Source: Seriola aureovittata (taxonomy: Eukaryota > Chordata > Actinopteri > Carangiformes > Carangidae). From it: a DNA stretch of 64,000 nt. Positions 50,186-63,173 of the stretch are shown piece after piece. The position numbers were made by a program, and so were the translations under genes. Below the pieces are notes generated by a model, which saw only the letters and a program-made list of their open reading frames with translations, did not search any database and was not told the origin of the DNA. The stretch lies in contig NC_079376.1 in assembly GCF_021018895.1 (NCBI RefSeq), positions 14,571,001 through 14,635,000 of the forward strand, read 5' to 3'. The first letter of the stretch is position 1, and the number at the start of each line of letters is the position of its first letter.

Positions 50186-52915
50186 GCTGCTGCTTGTGTA
50201 AATTGGCTGATGCTGTCTCCTCTTTGCCAGATTAACTCCACAGGGCAAGGAAGAAAAAGGAAGGGAGGGAAAGAGTGCGAGTGGGGGGCTGGGTTCAGTC
50301 CTTTCATCAAAGGGCCTTTCTTTTCCCCTACTCTTTCTTTCTCTGTGTGAGGGAGTGCCAACTCCAGAGTGGGCAATTCATTCTGTGATTGCATGTCAAG
50401 AAGTAAAAGCCACATTGTCTACGCTGGAAATCTCACCTGAGAGAAATAACAAGCTTTGCCCAAAGTTGTGCGAAACATTATGCATCAATCACACACTTTC
50501 AAATTCACTATTTGTATTTAGTGCAACAAAAACAGGCTGCAGAATTTCTATGGAAGTCAACCTGGATGTGCTTAAAGCAAAGGCAGAGCCCAGGAATAAC
50601 AATGGCTTGTATGCATCATCTTCCTGTCTTATTCTCCTGTGTCTGGGTGCACTGGTTCCAGGCCCTACAGCCAGGATGTTTTAATCTCTTGTGCCTGGCC
50701 TGAGGCCATGAGGCCGACACTCAACCCTGGGAGACAGGTCTGCTGACACTCCTCTGCTCTCTATTGTGAGGCTGTCACATCGCTCTCTCAAATCCCCAAC
50801 CCACTTCTGTCTCCTCCTCTCCCCTGAGTGGGTGTAATTACATTAAGGAGTCAATCCGTGCTCAACCTTCCTCTACCCACATCTCCATCCTGCTTAATAT
50901 CTTAGCATTAGCTTTTCCATAATCTTGACCTAGGGCAATAATAATGACCTGTGACCAAGGGGCCACCAGCATTTAGCTCCAAAACAAGACTCACCTCTTC
51001 TAAGAAATAGCTCACTTCTGAAAAATTCGATACTTTATTTCAAAATATTGCATTTGATTACTATGATAACTATGTTTTTTCTCCTGAATCTGTTTCAGTT
51101 TAGGATCCATTCATATTTCCAATAAAGTGTGTGCCATGAAGTTATGGTGGAAAACGTGGATCAGATATACATCTGAATAGGTGAAGGGAAGTCATGAGTG
51201 ATTGAAGAGAATTTATTGAGCCTGTGAGGCAAAGTTCTGACAGTAGTTCTGAAGTATTTAAAGTTTAAATGGATGTCAATGGAAGATGTTTGAATATTTA
51301 TATTACTATGAAAGACAAGTCAAAGGCAATGGCGGTGTAGCCATGACTCTTTATAGACAAATTATGTCTTATTCAATCCAGAGAGGTTGAAGTTCACCAT
51401 CCTAATCTGATTTGGGAATATTCACTCAGCCTGATAATTGCTTTAGTACCCAACCTGTAGTTGTAATTACATCACTTGGTTGATATCAGCATTCGGCTAC
51501 TGTTAATCTAATTCCGTGTGAAGTGGGTGAGCATTGCTCTAAAGTTGTCTTGATTGAGTTACAGGCTATCGTTTTCAGCAAATTCACCCAGATTTCCATG
51601 GCTCTAAATGGATGATTTGTTGTTGTGCAAAGTCCCAGAGGAAATCAGAGCCTGATCAGACATGAAACTAAAGTGACAAAAGAATTACTGCATCAAAATA
51701 AAACATAAATCACCATGGTTTTACAGTTGCTTTACAATAGCAAATAATGAGCTTTTCATCCTTGTATCATGACAGTGGTGCAGCTAACAATTTTTTCTTT
51801 TTTAACTTAATCCTTTTTTCTTTAGAACGCACTTATCACACACTCAATAATATATTACAATATGTAACAAGGTTTTGAATTCCAGTTTGAAGTTATTTGA
51901 CAGTATACTGAATTTTACATTACAGCATCATTACTCATTTTACATGGGTTACAATAGAACATCTGACAATAGAAGTGGAATTCTGCTCAGTCGCTTCTTT
52001 TATGCACCTCTGATGTTTGAGGGATACTTGTGGTTCTGTCCCTCATCTGTCGCTGTTCAAGTCTGAAGTTATGTTTCAGTTTGATTCACAATTGTTACTT
52101 CTAAAACTAAAAAAAGGCAAAGGGTAGCTGAGGAAACAGCTCCCACTTGCGACTTATCTCAAAGGATCAAAGTGTTGCAGCCACATGTTCAATGCTCATA
52201 TACAACCTTACTCTATAAGTCTTCAATTGATTAGGAAGGAGAAATTAGTACAGTGTAACTTAATTATCTTCAGTACCTTGCATTGCTATTACAGAGTAAG
52301 AGAAAGAAAGGAAATACAAGCATTCCTCTCCTTGTATATGCACTTCAAAAAGGAATCCATCCTCTGCCTTTGCAGGGTGAAAACAATGAATTTTGCATGG
52401 CTTCTCTCAAAAGACAAAAGTACCAGGTTTGTGAGGAAGGCTGGCATAGTGGTGCCCCCCAGAATCCACTCCAGACCCCCCGCAAGGAACTTCGTCTGAA
52501 GTTACTCTGCAAAGAGAGGAGATGCCTGCCTGCCTGCCTCATCAAGGCCCTGCTACTCCATATTCATGTGTGGATTTCAAAGACGGAAAAAAGTCTAACT
52601 CAAAAATGCCTCCTTTTTGGATATGTGGCTCTGTTTGTTTTCAGAGGCTGCATTGTCACAGAAAAAATAAAAATAACAGGAATGCCTCTGCATTCTCTCT
52701 TGTGGTGCAGGGAATTAGTCCCTCTATAGTTACATGTCCATAAGAAATAAAATAAAAAACGGATGAGAAGGTCTTCCAATTCCATAATGCTTCCAGACAT
52801 CTATTCATTTTGTGAATTTTACAAATAGTGTGCAAAAGTACAAAATAATATGACTCACTCCAAGTTTTGCCAGATGTGTAATACAACAATAACCTTGCCC
52901 AAGATTACCGACAGA

Positions 52916-53135
52916 TGACATATGGCAAGAGGTGGGGTACACCTTGGACAGGTCGCCAGTCTATCACATGGCTGACATATAGACACAAACAACCAGTCAC
53001 ACTCACATTCACACCTACAGGTAATTCACAAATTAACCTGACCTACATGTCTTTGGACAGTGGGAGGTAACCCACAGTCCAAAGTTCCACCCAGAACCTT
53101 CTTGCTGCACCACCATGCCAGCCATAATCCAATCT
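52916..53135 (+). mobile_element. L2-type LINE/SINE 3' tail
   Basis: GGGGTACACCTTGGACAGGTC, cut at its end, then GCCAGTCTATCACATGGCTG, CACTCACATTCACACCTACAG, AATTAACCTGACCTACATG and TCTTTGGACAGTGGGAGG follow the order of the very widespread fish L2-related tail (CACCCTGGACAGGTCGCC...). The usual last part is diverged. Confidence 0.7.
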
Positions 53136-55789
53136 TCAAAGTAAAGAAAAAAAATAAATTAATCCATGCATGGATGGATGCTCAGTGTGCATGTGGATAT
53201 ACTTTAAATTTGTGAACTAGGGGTACACTGCCATATTAATCTAAGGGGTGTGTCAAGACCAGAGTTTCCCACTTAGACTTTACTTAGCCCAAACCCATAA
53301 ATCACAAAGGCCTCAAAGGCTTTTACAATCTGTACACAATGCTACAATTAACACAGACAAGTTACACTACATGCAACAAGGTATTCTCTCCACCGAGGTT
53401 GAATAAGGTTCCACTGCAGTGAAACTAAAGCTGAGCCGGGGGCAAATCTTGGATGGACAACCCTCTGTTTTTTGATGGAGAGGCAGGAACACAGCTTCAT
53501 CTGAGCAGTGATCTTCTTGAAAGACAAGAAGCCTGTGTTTTTGTTGCAGTGCTATTGTTGGTCTGAATGCGGCCAAACGATACACATGGCATGTTCACGT
53601 GAATTATAAAAAGGTTCCCTCTCAAGAACACTACAGATTGTTAGAAGGTCTTTTAACAGGGAACAATTGGCACCAAACATTTTATGCCTTTCATGGCTGT
53701 GGACAGCTGTGTCAGAAAGAGCAAGAGAGGATGAGGCTGGCTGCCAACAGATTGTCAAAATGCCCTCATTGCAGAGTCCAGCTGCTGACTGTGCCGTTTA
53801 AATGCATCTTGCTTTTACCCTACCATTCTTCCCACAGAGAGAGAGGTAAAGATAGGTGTTTTCATAAAAAAAAAATATTAAAAAAAAAAACAAACAAACT
53901 AAGGGGTAAAAACAGTATACACAAATGTTCAGGTCACTGTTCCAAAACTATTCCAGTTGGAAATTAAATTTAGAAACTATTCTTATAGCCTGGAACAACA
54001 TGCATCCACTGCTTACATTTTAGTTATGTATCATTTCTGCAACACTGGCCATCATGCTCAAACGTCTTTAGGCAAACCCTACAAACCATGTAGTACAGAA
54101 GTTTAACAAGTGCATACTAAGAGTAATATGTGCACTCATTTTTCAAAGCAAAAATATGCCAGAGCTTTTTCTTCCCCGTGCTGAGTCTTTCTAAGGGTTC
54201 AAGTCTATTGCAGCTGTGCATGAATGCCTGTCAACATCTCAGCCAAGATAAACTGTGTCTGCGTTTAACTGCATCCAGCCTTGTCACATGAGATGTCTGA
54301 GGGTGTTAACACAACTCCAGGGTAATATAGGATCCCATCAAAGTGCAGAACAAGCAACTAACCAACAATCCACAGTTTGTTTTTCTTCCTGAGAAATGTT
54401 TGTCTTGACTTCTGCGGGTTGTTATCGTGTTACCTTCTTTATCAGAGCATTTGGACGTTTTATGGTGATGTGATTTATACGGGCTTGTGGCACGTTAATG
54501 ATGCCAGGGAGCCTTGCCTGTTATACATATTCATGAACAACTGTGTTTGGGGAGCTGTGGAGATGGAAGGAGGAGGAGGGACTGCTGCACGTCCGCCAAA
54601 GTCTCCAGAGCACAAAGTCTGGATGGTGGAACTGCTGAGGCCTTGAGTTCACGTGCCTGTAGGCATGGGGCCACCTGTTCATCCAGACTAGTCACATTCC
54701 CAAAGAGAAGATCAATAATTACAAATGAACAAAGAAACTACATGCTGCGATCTGGATATTCAATGTGCAACTGCCAACCGTAACCTCACATAGTGGCAAC
54801 TTGCATAGGCCAACAGCTTTCAGTCTACAACAGTTGACAATATGGCCTCCCTTTTTATAAGAAAAAAAATCCCAGTTATTTTCAATAATCAAAAATGGGG
54901 AAAAAATCAGGGGGGAAAAAAACAAAGCAACACCACAGTTTCACCATTTTAAATATCATTTAGATGGACTCTGGCAGATAGTAAGCAGTTAATTAGCATT
55001 TTCCCCCCACACTTATTACCAGAAGCATCTGAGAGCTGTCCTTGTCACATGAGGATCTTGTTTACTGTGCGCTTCAGTGTGTTCTTGCAGCAGGAAGAAA
55101 AATACATGGAGATAGATCTGTGTGAAATGTTTAAATTCTGTTCCTTTTAAACCATTTATTTTTTCGGAAAATGATTAGATAGAAATATATGGAATTACAG
55201 ACAGGCCATGACACATAAATGTATGCTGCTGTAAGGAGATTGGGTAATAATACCTTACAACCATCCTCTTAATCCAGTCACAACACATCCCTCAAAAATG
55301 CAAAGCCAGACTGAAAGATGCAACACTGCAGTTTTTAGTTAGAGTAGCAGCTTTTGGAGAGGAAGACACAATATCAGGCCTGAAAGCTTTCTCCCAGCCA
55401 AATGGGAGGACAGCACCCAACTGCATGTCATGGCAACAGAGCGGCCAAAATGGCTTTAGTGTACAATTCAATATTTAAAAAGCAGCATTATAAGCAAATA
55501 TCTCAAATCTCCCCCAGCTCACAGATTGTTTTTTAATTTACAGAAATGAATTACTTTGCTGGAATCACTGACTTTATTCATTACAGTATACACTCAGTGG
55601 TTATAATTCAGACAAGCTGATGAAAAGAGATGTGCACTAAAAATGTTCATAATTCCAGTGCGACTGTAAAACACTTATTACGCATTTGCCTATTCAAGTA
55701 CTTAACTCTGAGGTCTGGTGCAGATTTAAAACCTCCATTCATTGTCGTCTATATCAATAGAGAAGGCAGCAAGATTTCACGTCCTATTA

Positions 55790-55960
55790 GCAATCATGAC
55801 CTAATCAATGAGCTGTGCCTTAAAACAGCTGACAGCTAATTACGAGGGCGGCTCTGTGTGTGCCATGCCATTCAGGTAACCAGTGGTAATTAAAGAGGAG
55901 GAAGAAATATCTGTTGAAGGTTGTTCAGAGCGCAGTGGAGGCAGTGCAGAGTGGAATGTG
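55790..55960. promoter_or_regulatory. Candidate conserved regulatory block
   Basis: GACCTAATCAATGAGC, ACAGCTGACAGCTAATTACG and CAGTGGTAATTAAAGAGG give a paired CAGCTG E-box and TAATTA/TAATTAA cores within about 100 bp. No ORF or repeat signature. Function inferred from motifs only. Confidence 0.2.
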
Positions 55961-58900
55961 TGGATACTTCAGGGTGAGGCCTAATTTCCTCCTGAGCAAA
56001 TCAATAAAACCATTTCATCTCGGTTGCTATGGAACAACATATACTAAAACACAATGAACATTACCTTGGGGAAATTGGCACCAGAAATAATCTCACTGCT
56101 GCTACTTTGAACAATGCCTTGTTGCTTCATTTGGAAAAAAAGGAGGCTGAGCGTTGTCAAGGACATTATGTTTTGTTCTATCCTCTGAAGGGTTTCTATC
56201 CAGTTTCATTACTGTAACAACAAGGAAGAAGGTCAAATTACTTTCTAGTACCACAGTACAAAAAACTTGCACTTCTCACTATAGGAACTAACCAAACATA
56301 ATGACACCAATCATAAAAAAGGAGACTGATTACAAGTCTGATTTAAATAATACATTTTAATATCTTTAGGAATCTGGATGCATCATCTTCCATATGCTGC
56401 TCCCCAAAGAAATATCAGAAAAAGAATATTATTCATCACTACCGAACAAGATTTCAGTATACTACTTCAGAGGAATAACCAACCAAGCCATTGAGATAGA
56501 CTTCTGCAACTGAACAGCCTGCTACTAGTTTGCTCATAATCTCCGTCACTCCCATCTCAACGTCCATACTGGGTTTCAGCAGTCCTGCTCATTACCACAG
56601 TGGTGAGAGGTCCTACAGTGAGGGGGTGACAAGCATGGATGTGTATGTCTCTGACAGGTCAAAGAGGTCATACTTTAAAGTGAACGAGATGAAAGCTTGA
56701 GTTGTGAGTTCAGGCAGCAGAGTGACGACATTATTGACACGCAGCGACTGGTGGCAGCCATACGTTCTGAGATTTGGACGAGGATCTTTGTGTTGAAGTG
56801 TCAGCTTTAGCACACGAGGGGGGCCAGTCGAGAATGCCATATCTCACCGTGGCTGTGGTCCACTTCAAAGTTTGTCCCTCAAACTGTGTTCTTCATCTGT
56901 TTCTACTTTGTCTAATGAAGTAGCAAACTCACAAACAACATCCATTGGTCAGCAAGATGACTGTAGAATCAGAACTGAATGATTTAAGTATAAACTACAT
57001 GTATACAACATATTTTTTGAATTTTATTCATTTCATATAGAGCGTTTGGAAAGCACAGCAACATAACCTAAATACTCTAAGTATTCTGCTGTATTGTTTA
57101 TCTAAATAGTCGAAAAATAGCTTCTATTTTTAAATGATTGCCAGCTTTAATGAAGCCCAAACCAGACAAGACAGAATGATCCAGTCCTTCTGTAATTCAG
57201 AACACATTTATTCTCCACCTTCTTTTGGCTATGAATGAATAGCAGCAAAAGAGGGGGGATTGCACCAGCCTGCCAACCAACTCAAATAGACAAACAGTAG
57301 GACGTGTGCTCCCTGCCAGACAAGCCGCCATCACGGCAACTGTTGCCACAGCACATAGCTGCCAGCCCACGTTTGATTAGCGAGTGTCTTGGACGTGATT
57401 GGCTACAGTATGAATGGTGAGGCAAAGAAGGGTCTTAAATGTTGTGTAATTAACCTCTTCACTTGTGCATATTCCACTTCAGACATCACAACTACTGACA
57501 GCCTCCTGTCAGCAACCTGCACAAATCAAGCTCTAATCTGGGAGACAGAGAGGGAATACAAAGACAGCGTTTGGGCTGTCACCACTGTGGTGCATCTCAA
57601 AGTGTCTGATGAGACAATACACTGTATCTCAGTGTTGACAATGAAGGGACCCCTCACTGTTGCAATGGAAATGTGTTAGGAAGAAAAAAAGAAATCTCAC
57701 AATTATAATCATCGTCATCTACATGTGTAAATGAAAACAGCACACATTATAAAAAGGTGTGAGTGCGGGGCAGACGAAAGCATGCTGGATAGAACAAGGC
57801 TTTGTCTCATTGGTGGATTAACCCAGAGGTTGGACCGTGACAGATTGATTATATTTTTCTTGGCCATGGTAAACATGCAAACCGAATGAAATACAAAATG
57901 AGGTAAACTATAGTAAATGCTAAACAAAAGGAGTGTGCAGAATATATAAAAATGTATTCCAGCAATACTAGTAAATGCTCAGTACATTGCAAGTTCTTGC
58001 ATTTCTTACTTTTGAAAGAAAAGATTAGACCAATACAGTCCTCAATAAAATTGCAGATTGCCCCATTTACATATGCAAGTATGTGACTTAGTGTGCTACA
58101 AGCTCTGCAGTACATTCTGTATCCTTTAAGGGTGAAGATGATGGATCAAGTCTCTTTAAAGTTGCAATTTCCATCTAATTAAACTATTTCACATTATCAT
58201 ATAGCTACAATTACACTTACAGCTGCACTACTTATCTGCCATTTGTTATACACACATTCTATTGGTGTTGCCAATTCCAGAGTAAGAAAACAAATCAAAA
58301 GAGTATTTTCTTAAGATACTACTTAAGCAGGATTTCTCGCACTTGAAGGTTGGTTTGTGCGCAGAAAGAAAGTGAGTTTTCACAGAGGCAGACCGCTTGA
58401 TCTAATTTATAAGAAGGTTTCTGAGAAAGCAATCAAAGCTCTGAAAAATCAAACATCCTCTTCAACAAGATACACAAATGATTCTTCTGGGGAAAAAAAA
58501 AAAAAAAGAAACACAATTCTGCTCTCCAACAAGGAAGAGGAAATTCATTTCATCTTATCAGTCACATATAACAGAGATACCTGAAACCACATTAGCCTTA
58601 GCATTTTATGAGTTACAGTTCAACCATGAAAAGATGGAGTGCACAATGCTCTTACAATTCAAACATGCTGATTTACTGACCAAAAAGAGACAGGTTGGAA
58701 GATAAATAACTTGCCAATCATTGTGAACTGAACACAAAATCATCCTGGCAGAAAAAAGAACCTTGAAAATCACCTTCTGATGCAAGTAGCTCTCACACAG
58801 CATTTCAAAATGTAATCCCCGGGTTGTAATCTTTCAGAAACTATATTCGGTCTGTCGATTACACAAAGTATACGGTTTGACGAATAAAGTGTCACTGAAG

Positions 58901-59600
58901 AATCATTAATAAGATGTCTGAAGAGGGGATATTACTTACGGGTTGATAAAAGTATTAAATTATAAATCTTCTCCTTGCAGACAAGTTTTCATTTAAAAAT
59001 GAATGATTGCAACGAGTAAGATATGCTACATATCTAACATGTAAATACAGTTATTTCCATTAAGCCTTCACAATACTAAACCATCACATGCTGTCTGACC
59101 TACCTCCGCAAGATTACATGTCTTGGTGTATAGTTTGTTAGTTTGACCTCTGAGCACAAAGGTACCAGATTAAAAAGAGTAAAGACACGTCAACACAAGG
59201 CTTTTGCCTGTGCCCTTGGGCTATGTGTCGGCTCAGTGGAGTGGGGAGCCACCCTGTAGCCTGGGTTCTGCTGTCCACCAGATGGTTGCTGCTGGGAGCC
59301 AGCTAAGAGCCTGTCTGGTGGCCACTGAAACTTAAACGTGGAGGGGGCTGTCGGTTATGAAGAAACGTCTTCAGACAGACTAATTAAAAAGGTCTTTTTC
59401 ATCACGCATGCCCATCTGTTATGAGAGCACAACCTGATGGAATGGCTGGCTGTCCAGCTTCACTGTGCAATTAACAGCAATATCTGAGTGAGCACTTTTT
59501 CTGGAATTAAATTATTTAGCTTCTACTATGGGAATAATGAATTCTTTTATGGCCAGTGATCTCCTGAGTGCAATTTGCAGATCTCTAAAAGAGCTGAAAC

Positions 59601-59607
<7 letters not shown>

Positions 59608-59640
<33 letters not shown>
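59608..59640 (+). repeat. A homopolymer, 33 nt
   Basis: Uninterrupted A run directly after five T and a C pair. Confidence 0.95.
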
Positions 59641-59641
<1 letters not shown>

Positions 59642-61360
59642 CCAAAGATCTGCACAGAACACTAAATCATTAACCTGACTATGGTATGCTGCAACCTACC
59701 TAACAATTGATATAATCAAGGACTTTACATCGTATTTTTTCTGCTCAATTGTAGAACCTTTTTTTTTTTAAATCATGAATATTCATTGTGCATTAACTCC
59801 TCACATCAGTATTCTAAAAGCATTTTAAACAGTATCTAAACAAAGCCTTTATGTAAATCAGTGGTTATCTACAAGCAATCTGGAACATGGGACTAGAAGA
59901 CCACAGATAAAACAAGGTCAGTGCATGTGGTGGAGAAAGTAGTTCTCATCATTCTTTGACAAGGTCAGTGCATCATGTACTGACCAAACACAATGATCCG
60001 GTGACTGCTGCATGAATAACTAGCATTCTGAATCATATACTATATACTATACTATATAGTCAATTCTGGTCAGGCACTGTGAAGTGATAGAGAAAATGAC
60101 AACAACCGTTGCAAAAATAAGAAACATCCACCACTGCTGTGACTTATTCCTCTCCCACCATTTTCAGACTGCATAATTAAGTGGACGACACTGCCAGCTC
60201 ATTGTCAGACAGCATCAGAGACTGTGTGGGTGTGTGCGCATCTTCATCTCCTGGATACTCATTACCTTGCCAACTCGCAGGTCAACACACAACAGGCTGT
60301 TTGAACTCATGACCCATATCCTGCTCCTCATTACTGTCCAAATCATATAAGCTGAATGAGGACTCAGGAAGATCAGTAATGGTAATACAAGGGAGATTAT
60401 TCACATTACATTTTGTACCAATATGCTAAATTATTAGCTCTATATCATCTACATCATTACAACTTATAATGGTAATGCTTGCTAGTTCCCAAGCCTCTCA
60501 CCCCTGATGCTTTGCTAAATTACACACAGTAAACAAGGTTAAATCTTCAGCGATATATCATTTCAAGTTGTCTCTAAAAGGCTAATTAATTCTCTCACAT
60601 TATGGATTGCTTTGGTTTGATTTACTGCCTGTAGCATTATCTCAGCTCAGTGGCATGTTGTTGGACTTGTATGGCCACCCATCCTGAAAGAATTTACAGT
60701 ACGTATGCGGGGAAAGCCTCCAGGACTATAGCTCTTAAAAAGGTTTCTGTCTTGGTGCAAAACTCCCTACACATGCAATCTGTTTTGGGGATAGAGATGT
60801 CAATAGTTACGACCCCCCTGAAGCAGGACCAGAGACTGTGTGTGAAGCTTACATCTTGCCTAGCCTCTGATAATTTAAGGACTTTTCTCCATGCCAGCTT
60901 GTTTTAATTACTTAGAATAAGTGGCAGCATTTGGTAAGGTTTATAGGTCTTCTTCAAAGAGCAAGCTTGGTTTAGACAGGCCAATCTGTGGGGCTGTAGA
61001 GCCGTAAATCCAAAACTGAGCAACTGCTACCACTAACAATGCCCCAGGCAGATGCAGGCTGCCTAACAGGGGCAGAGAGAGGGTTCAGAAAGCCTGCTTT
61101 CCTTTCCTTTGAACATAGTTGACATTCAGTCTAATAGGAGGACACAAGGTCATCTAAAGTGACAAACTACCAAAGAAATGAAAAAACATATGCAATCTTC
61201 TTTGAGAGATTTGGACCAGTATTAAAGAGGCTTTTAAAGTGTCTAATACAACAATGTAGGAAAAAAGGGAACTTAAAGATGCTCTGATTCAGTTTGACAG
61301 GAGAACACACTTTGAACAGTACTGACACTGGAATACAAAGACACGATAATGGAAACAAAG

Positions 61361-61730
61361 TCAAGACATGAAGAAAAGGGAAGATATCAAATGGTCTGAG
61401 ACTTGGGCTGGACTGGGATTGGTTTTGGATAGGACCTCTCTCCCTGAGAGGAGTGAGGAGAATTCCAGCAAAGGGTCAGTACTGAGTTGGAGTGAAGGAG
61501 GGGAGGGGCAGACTCCTGACTTTTCAGTGAACTCATTGCTATTCACATACAACACCCAACTCCCTGCTAATGATGAGAGCCCTGAGGCCAAGTCGGCTGG
61601 GATACATGGGACTGACTGCTCAGCAGCCATCAGACATCTGCAGCAGCTCTGGCCAGCTGTTTCCACTCCACACACCGACTTCCTAAGAGCAACAAGGTAC
61701 AGCCTGAGCTGTCAGGAGACAAGCTCTTGA
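61361..61730. other. Ambiguous block open on both strands
   Basis: Plus strand: 120 codons open from an ATG at 61368, Ser/Glu-rich, ending soon after a possible donor AACAAG|GTACAG. Minus strand: 104 codons or more, opening after an acceptor-like TTGTTGCTCTTAG and ending in TGA at 61361. GC content is higher than around it. Neither translation shows a recognised domain. The minus reading could be a terminal exon of the same gene as the exon at 62847, but the splice phase and similarity cannot be tested here. Chance is still the simplest explanation. Confidence 0.2.
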
Positions 61731-62846
61731 GTGATTTGTCAAAAGGCTTTAACTGTCTGCCAAATCACTACAGGCTGAAGATTAACTAAATACTAGTTAC
61801 AAATGGATAGAACATACATGGTATCCTATTTAATTGGACCTATATATCTAATTACCTGCAATATAATAGACCTATTTATTGTATATATTAACATGTATAG
61901 CAATACATTTGACTCCCCTGTACAGTGGACTCTGTCCGTCAAAAAGGACACACAGTGCCAAAAACCACTCAGCCAGAAAACAAAAATCACCCAAAGAATT
62001 TCATTTGAAACACAGTGACCAGCTGGACTTACCAGTCAGCCAAATTAACCTCTTATGCTTTTGATCAAAACAGAATTAACAGGGAGGAGGAACGATGTTA
62101 TTGCACAGCAGGTTTCAGTTTCTAGCTGAACACATCCAAACACACACAGTATAATACTCAACAGGATTTCATGTATCACACTGACCAGAGGGCCCTTGAG
62201 ATGCAGAGAGTAGTTAATTACTCAGGAACCGCACCTTCACCATTTCTCTCTCATTTCCTGTAATATATGTCAAACTCAACATTTTAACAATTTTGCTACT
62301 GCTGATTCAGGTTAGCAGAAACAAGTGTATGTTCACTAAAGAGGCACATGACAAAAACATGAGTAAACTGCAAAGGTGATAGTGACAGATATTTCAATTT
62401 CAAGACTAATTTAGCTTTAATTGAAAACTCAAAAGGATGTGGAGATTGTTAAAGAAAATTTAGTTGGTTTTTTTTGGTCATCTTCAAGGAAAATCTGCAA
62501 TAGCAGTATTTGGTGCCTGGTAATCACTGCAGTCTAGATAGTCACTTGATTTCTACACAAGCTATCTTTTCATCAAGAAATACAATTATGTGGCAGTAGC
62601 ATCAAGCAGTTATGAAATAATAGTGAAACTGTCTTCCACTGACTACTTTAAAGTGAACGGTTTTAGTATCCCCTAAGCACACAGGTGATTTCAGTTATTG
62701 TGGCTGATTAGGCCTCTGCTCGTGTTAAAACTGGATTGAGCTATGCTAGCTAAATTGCAGGGTTGGATCTAAACTCAATGTTCCAATAAAAATAAAACGG
62801 TGTATGTCTTGTCATTTCAACAAAATAAATTACATTTCTCACTTAC
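61731..62846. other. Non-coding stretch, probable intron
   Basis: If the exon at 62847-63173 is real, this is the start of its downstream intron on the minus strand, opening with donor GTAAGT at 62841-62846. No other coding segment is visible. Confidence 0.45.
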
Positions 62847-63173
62847 CCCCTGTGGTATCAGCCGTGCAGATACATTTTGTTTTGCTATATCCTTCCTCGA
62901 GGTTTCCGTCGCCATTCCCGGTATAATAGTGGTGAATGTAACATTGTTGTAGTGCTCACAGGAGTGAATGACATAAACTTCAACTGCAACATTTCTGTTC
63001 CGAAACAACGTGAGGGCACATTGTGAAAAGTATTTTTCTGGTTTTATTTTCTGATAAGAAACTAGATCCAAATTGTCCACACCGGTTCTCAGGTGGTCCA
63101 GGTGGATCGGTTCAACACAAGGACACACCCATTCAGTCATGAGAAGAGGTCTAATCAGGCTAAGTGAAAACAC
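62847..63173 (-). CDS. Probable exon of an unidentified, likely extracellular protein
   Basis: On the minus strand a CCACCACAG acceptor opens a 327-bp segment of 109 whole codons that ends at a consensus GTAAGT donor. An ATG at 63138-63140 could instead be the start codon of a first exon. The translation is not repetitive and looks like real protein: CPCVEPIHLDHLRTGVDNL, then YQKIKPEKYFSQCALTLF, VEVYVIHSCEHYNNVTF and IIPGMATETSRKD. It has two N-glycosylation sequons (NVT, NVS) and four cysteines, which suggests an extracellular or luminal segment. No transmembrane helix is visible. I do not recognise the family and give no name. The gene's other exons lie to the left on this strand or beyond the right edge. 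Confidence 0.6.

Larger units (their letters stand above)
44216..52915. other. Non-coding stretch, no gene seen
   Basis: Eight kilobases without a supported exon. AC microsatellite at 45172 and A/G-rich run at 50141. The 47210-47390 block is moderately GC-rich and unique-looking. The 148-codon ORF at 52283-52729 has no domain and overlaps another open frame. Confidence 0.6.
53136..61360. other. Non-coding stretch, no gene seen
   Basis: Chance ORFs only. A runs at 53866-53890 and 59608. Blocks at 55790-55960 and 59200-59400 are unique-looking and less AT-rich, so they could be conserved non-coding DNA. Confidence 0.6.

Noticed and set aside
49924..50415. Lys-rich and Phe-rich ORFs around 50.1 kb
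   Set aside because: Caused by the A-rich tract at 50141-50183.
52185..52729. Overlapping plus ORFs of 104 and 148 codons
   Set aside because: Two different frames are open over the same bases and a third is open on the other strand. No domain or credible splice frame was found, so chance opening is likelier.
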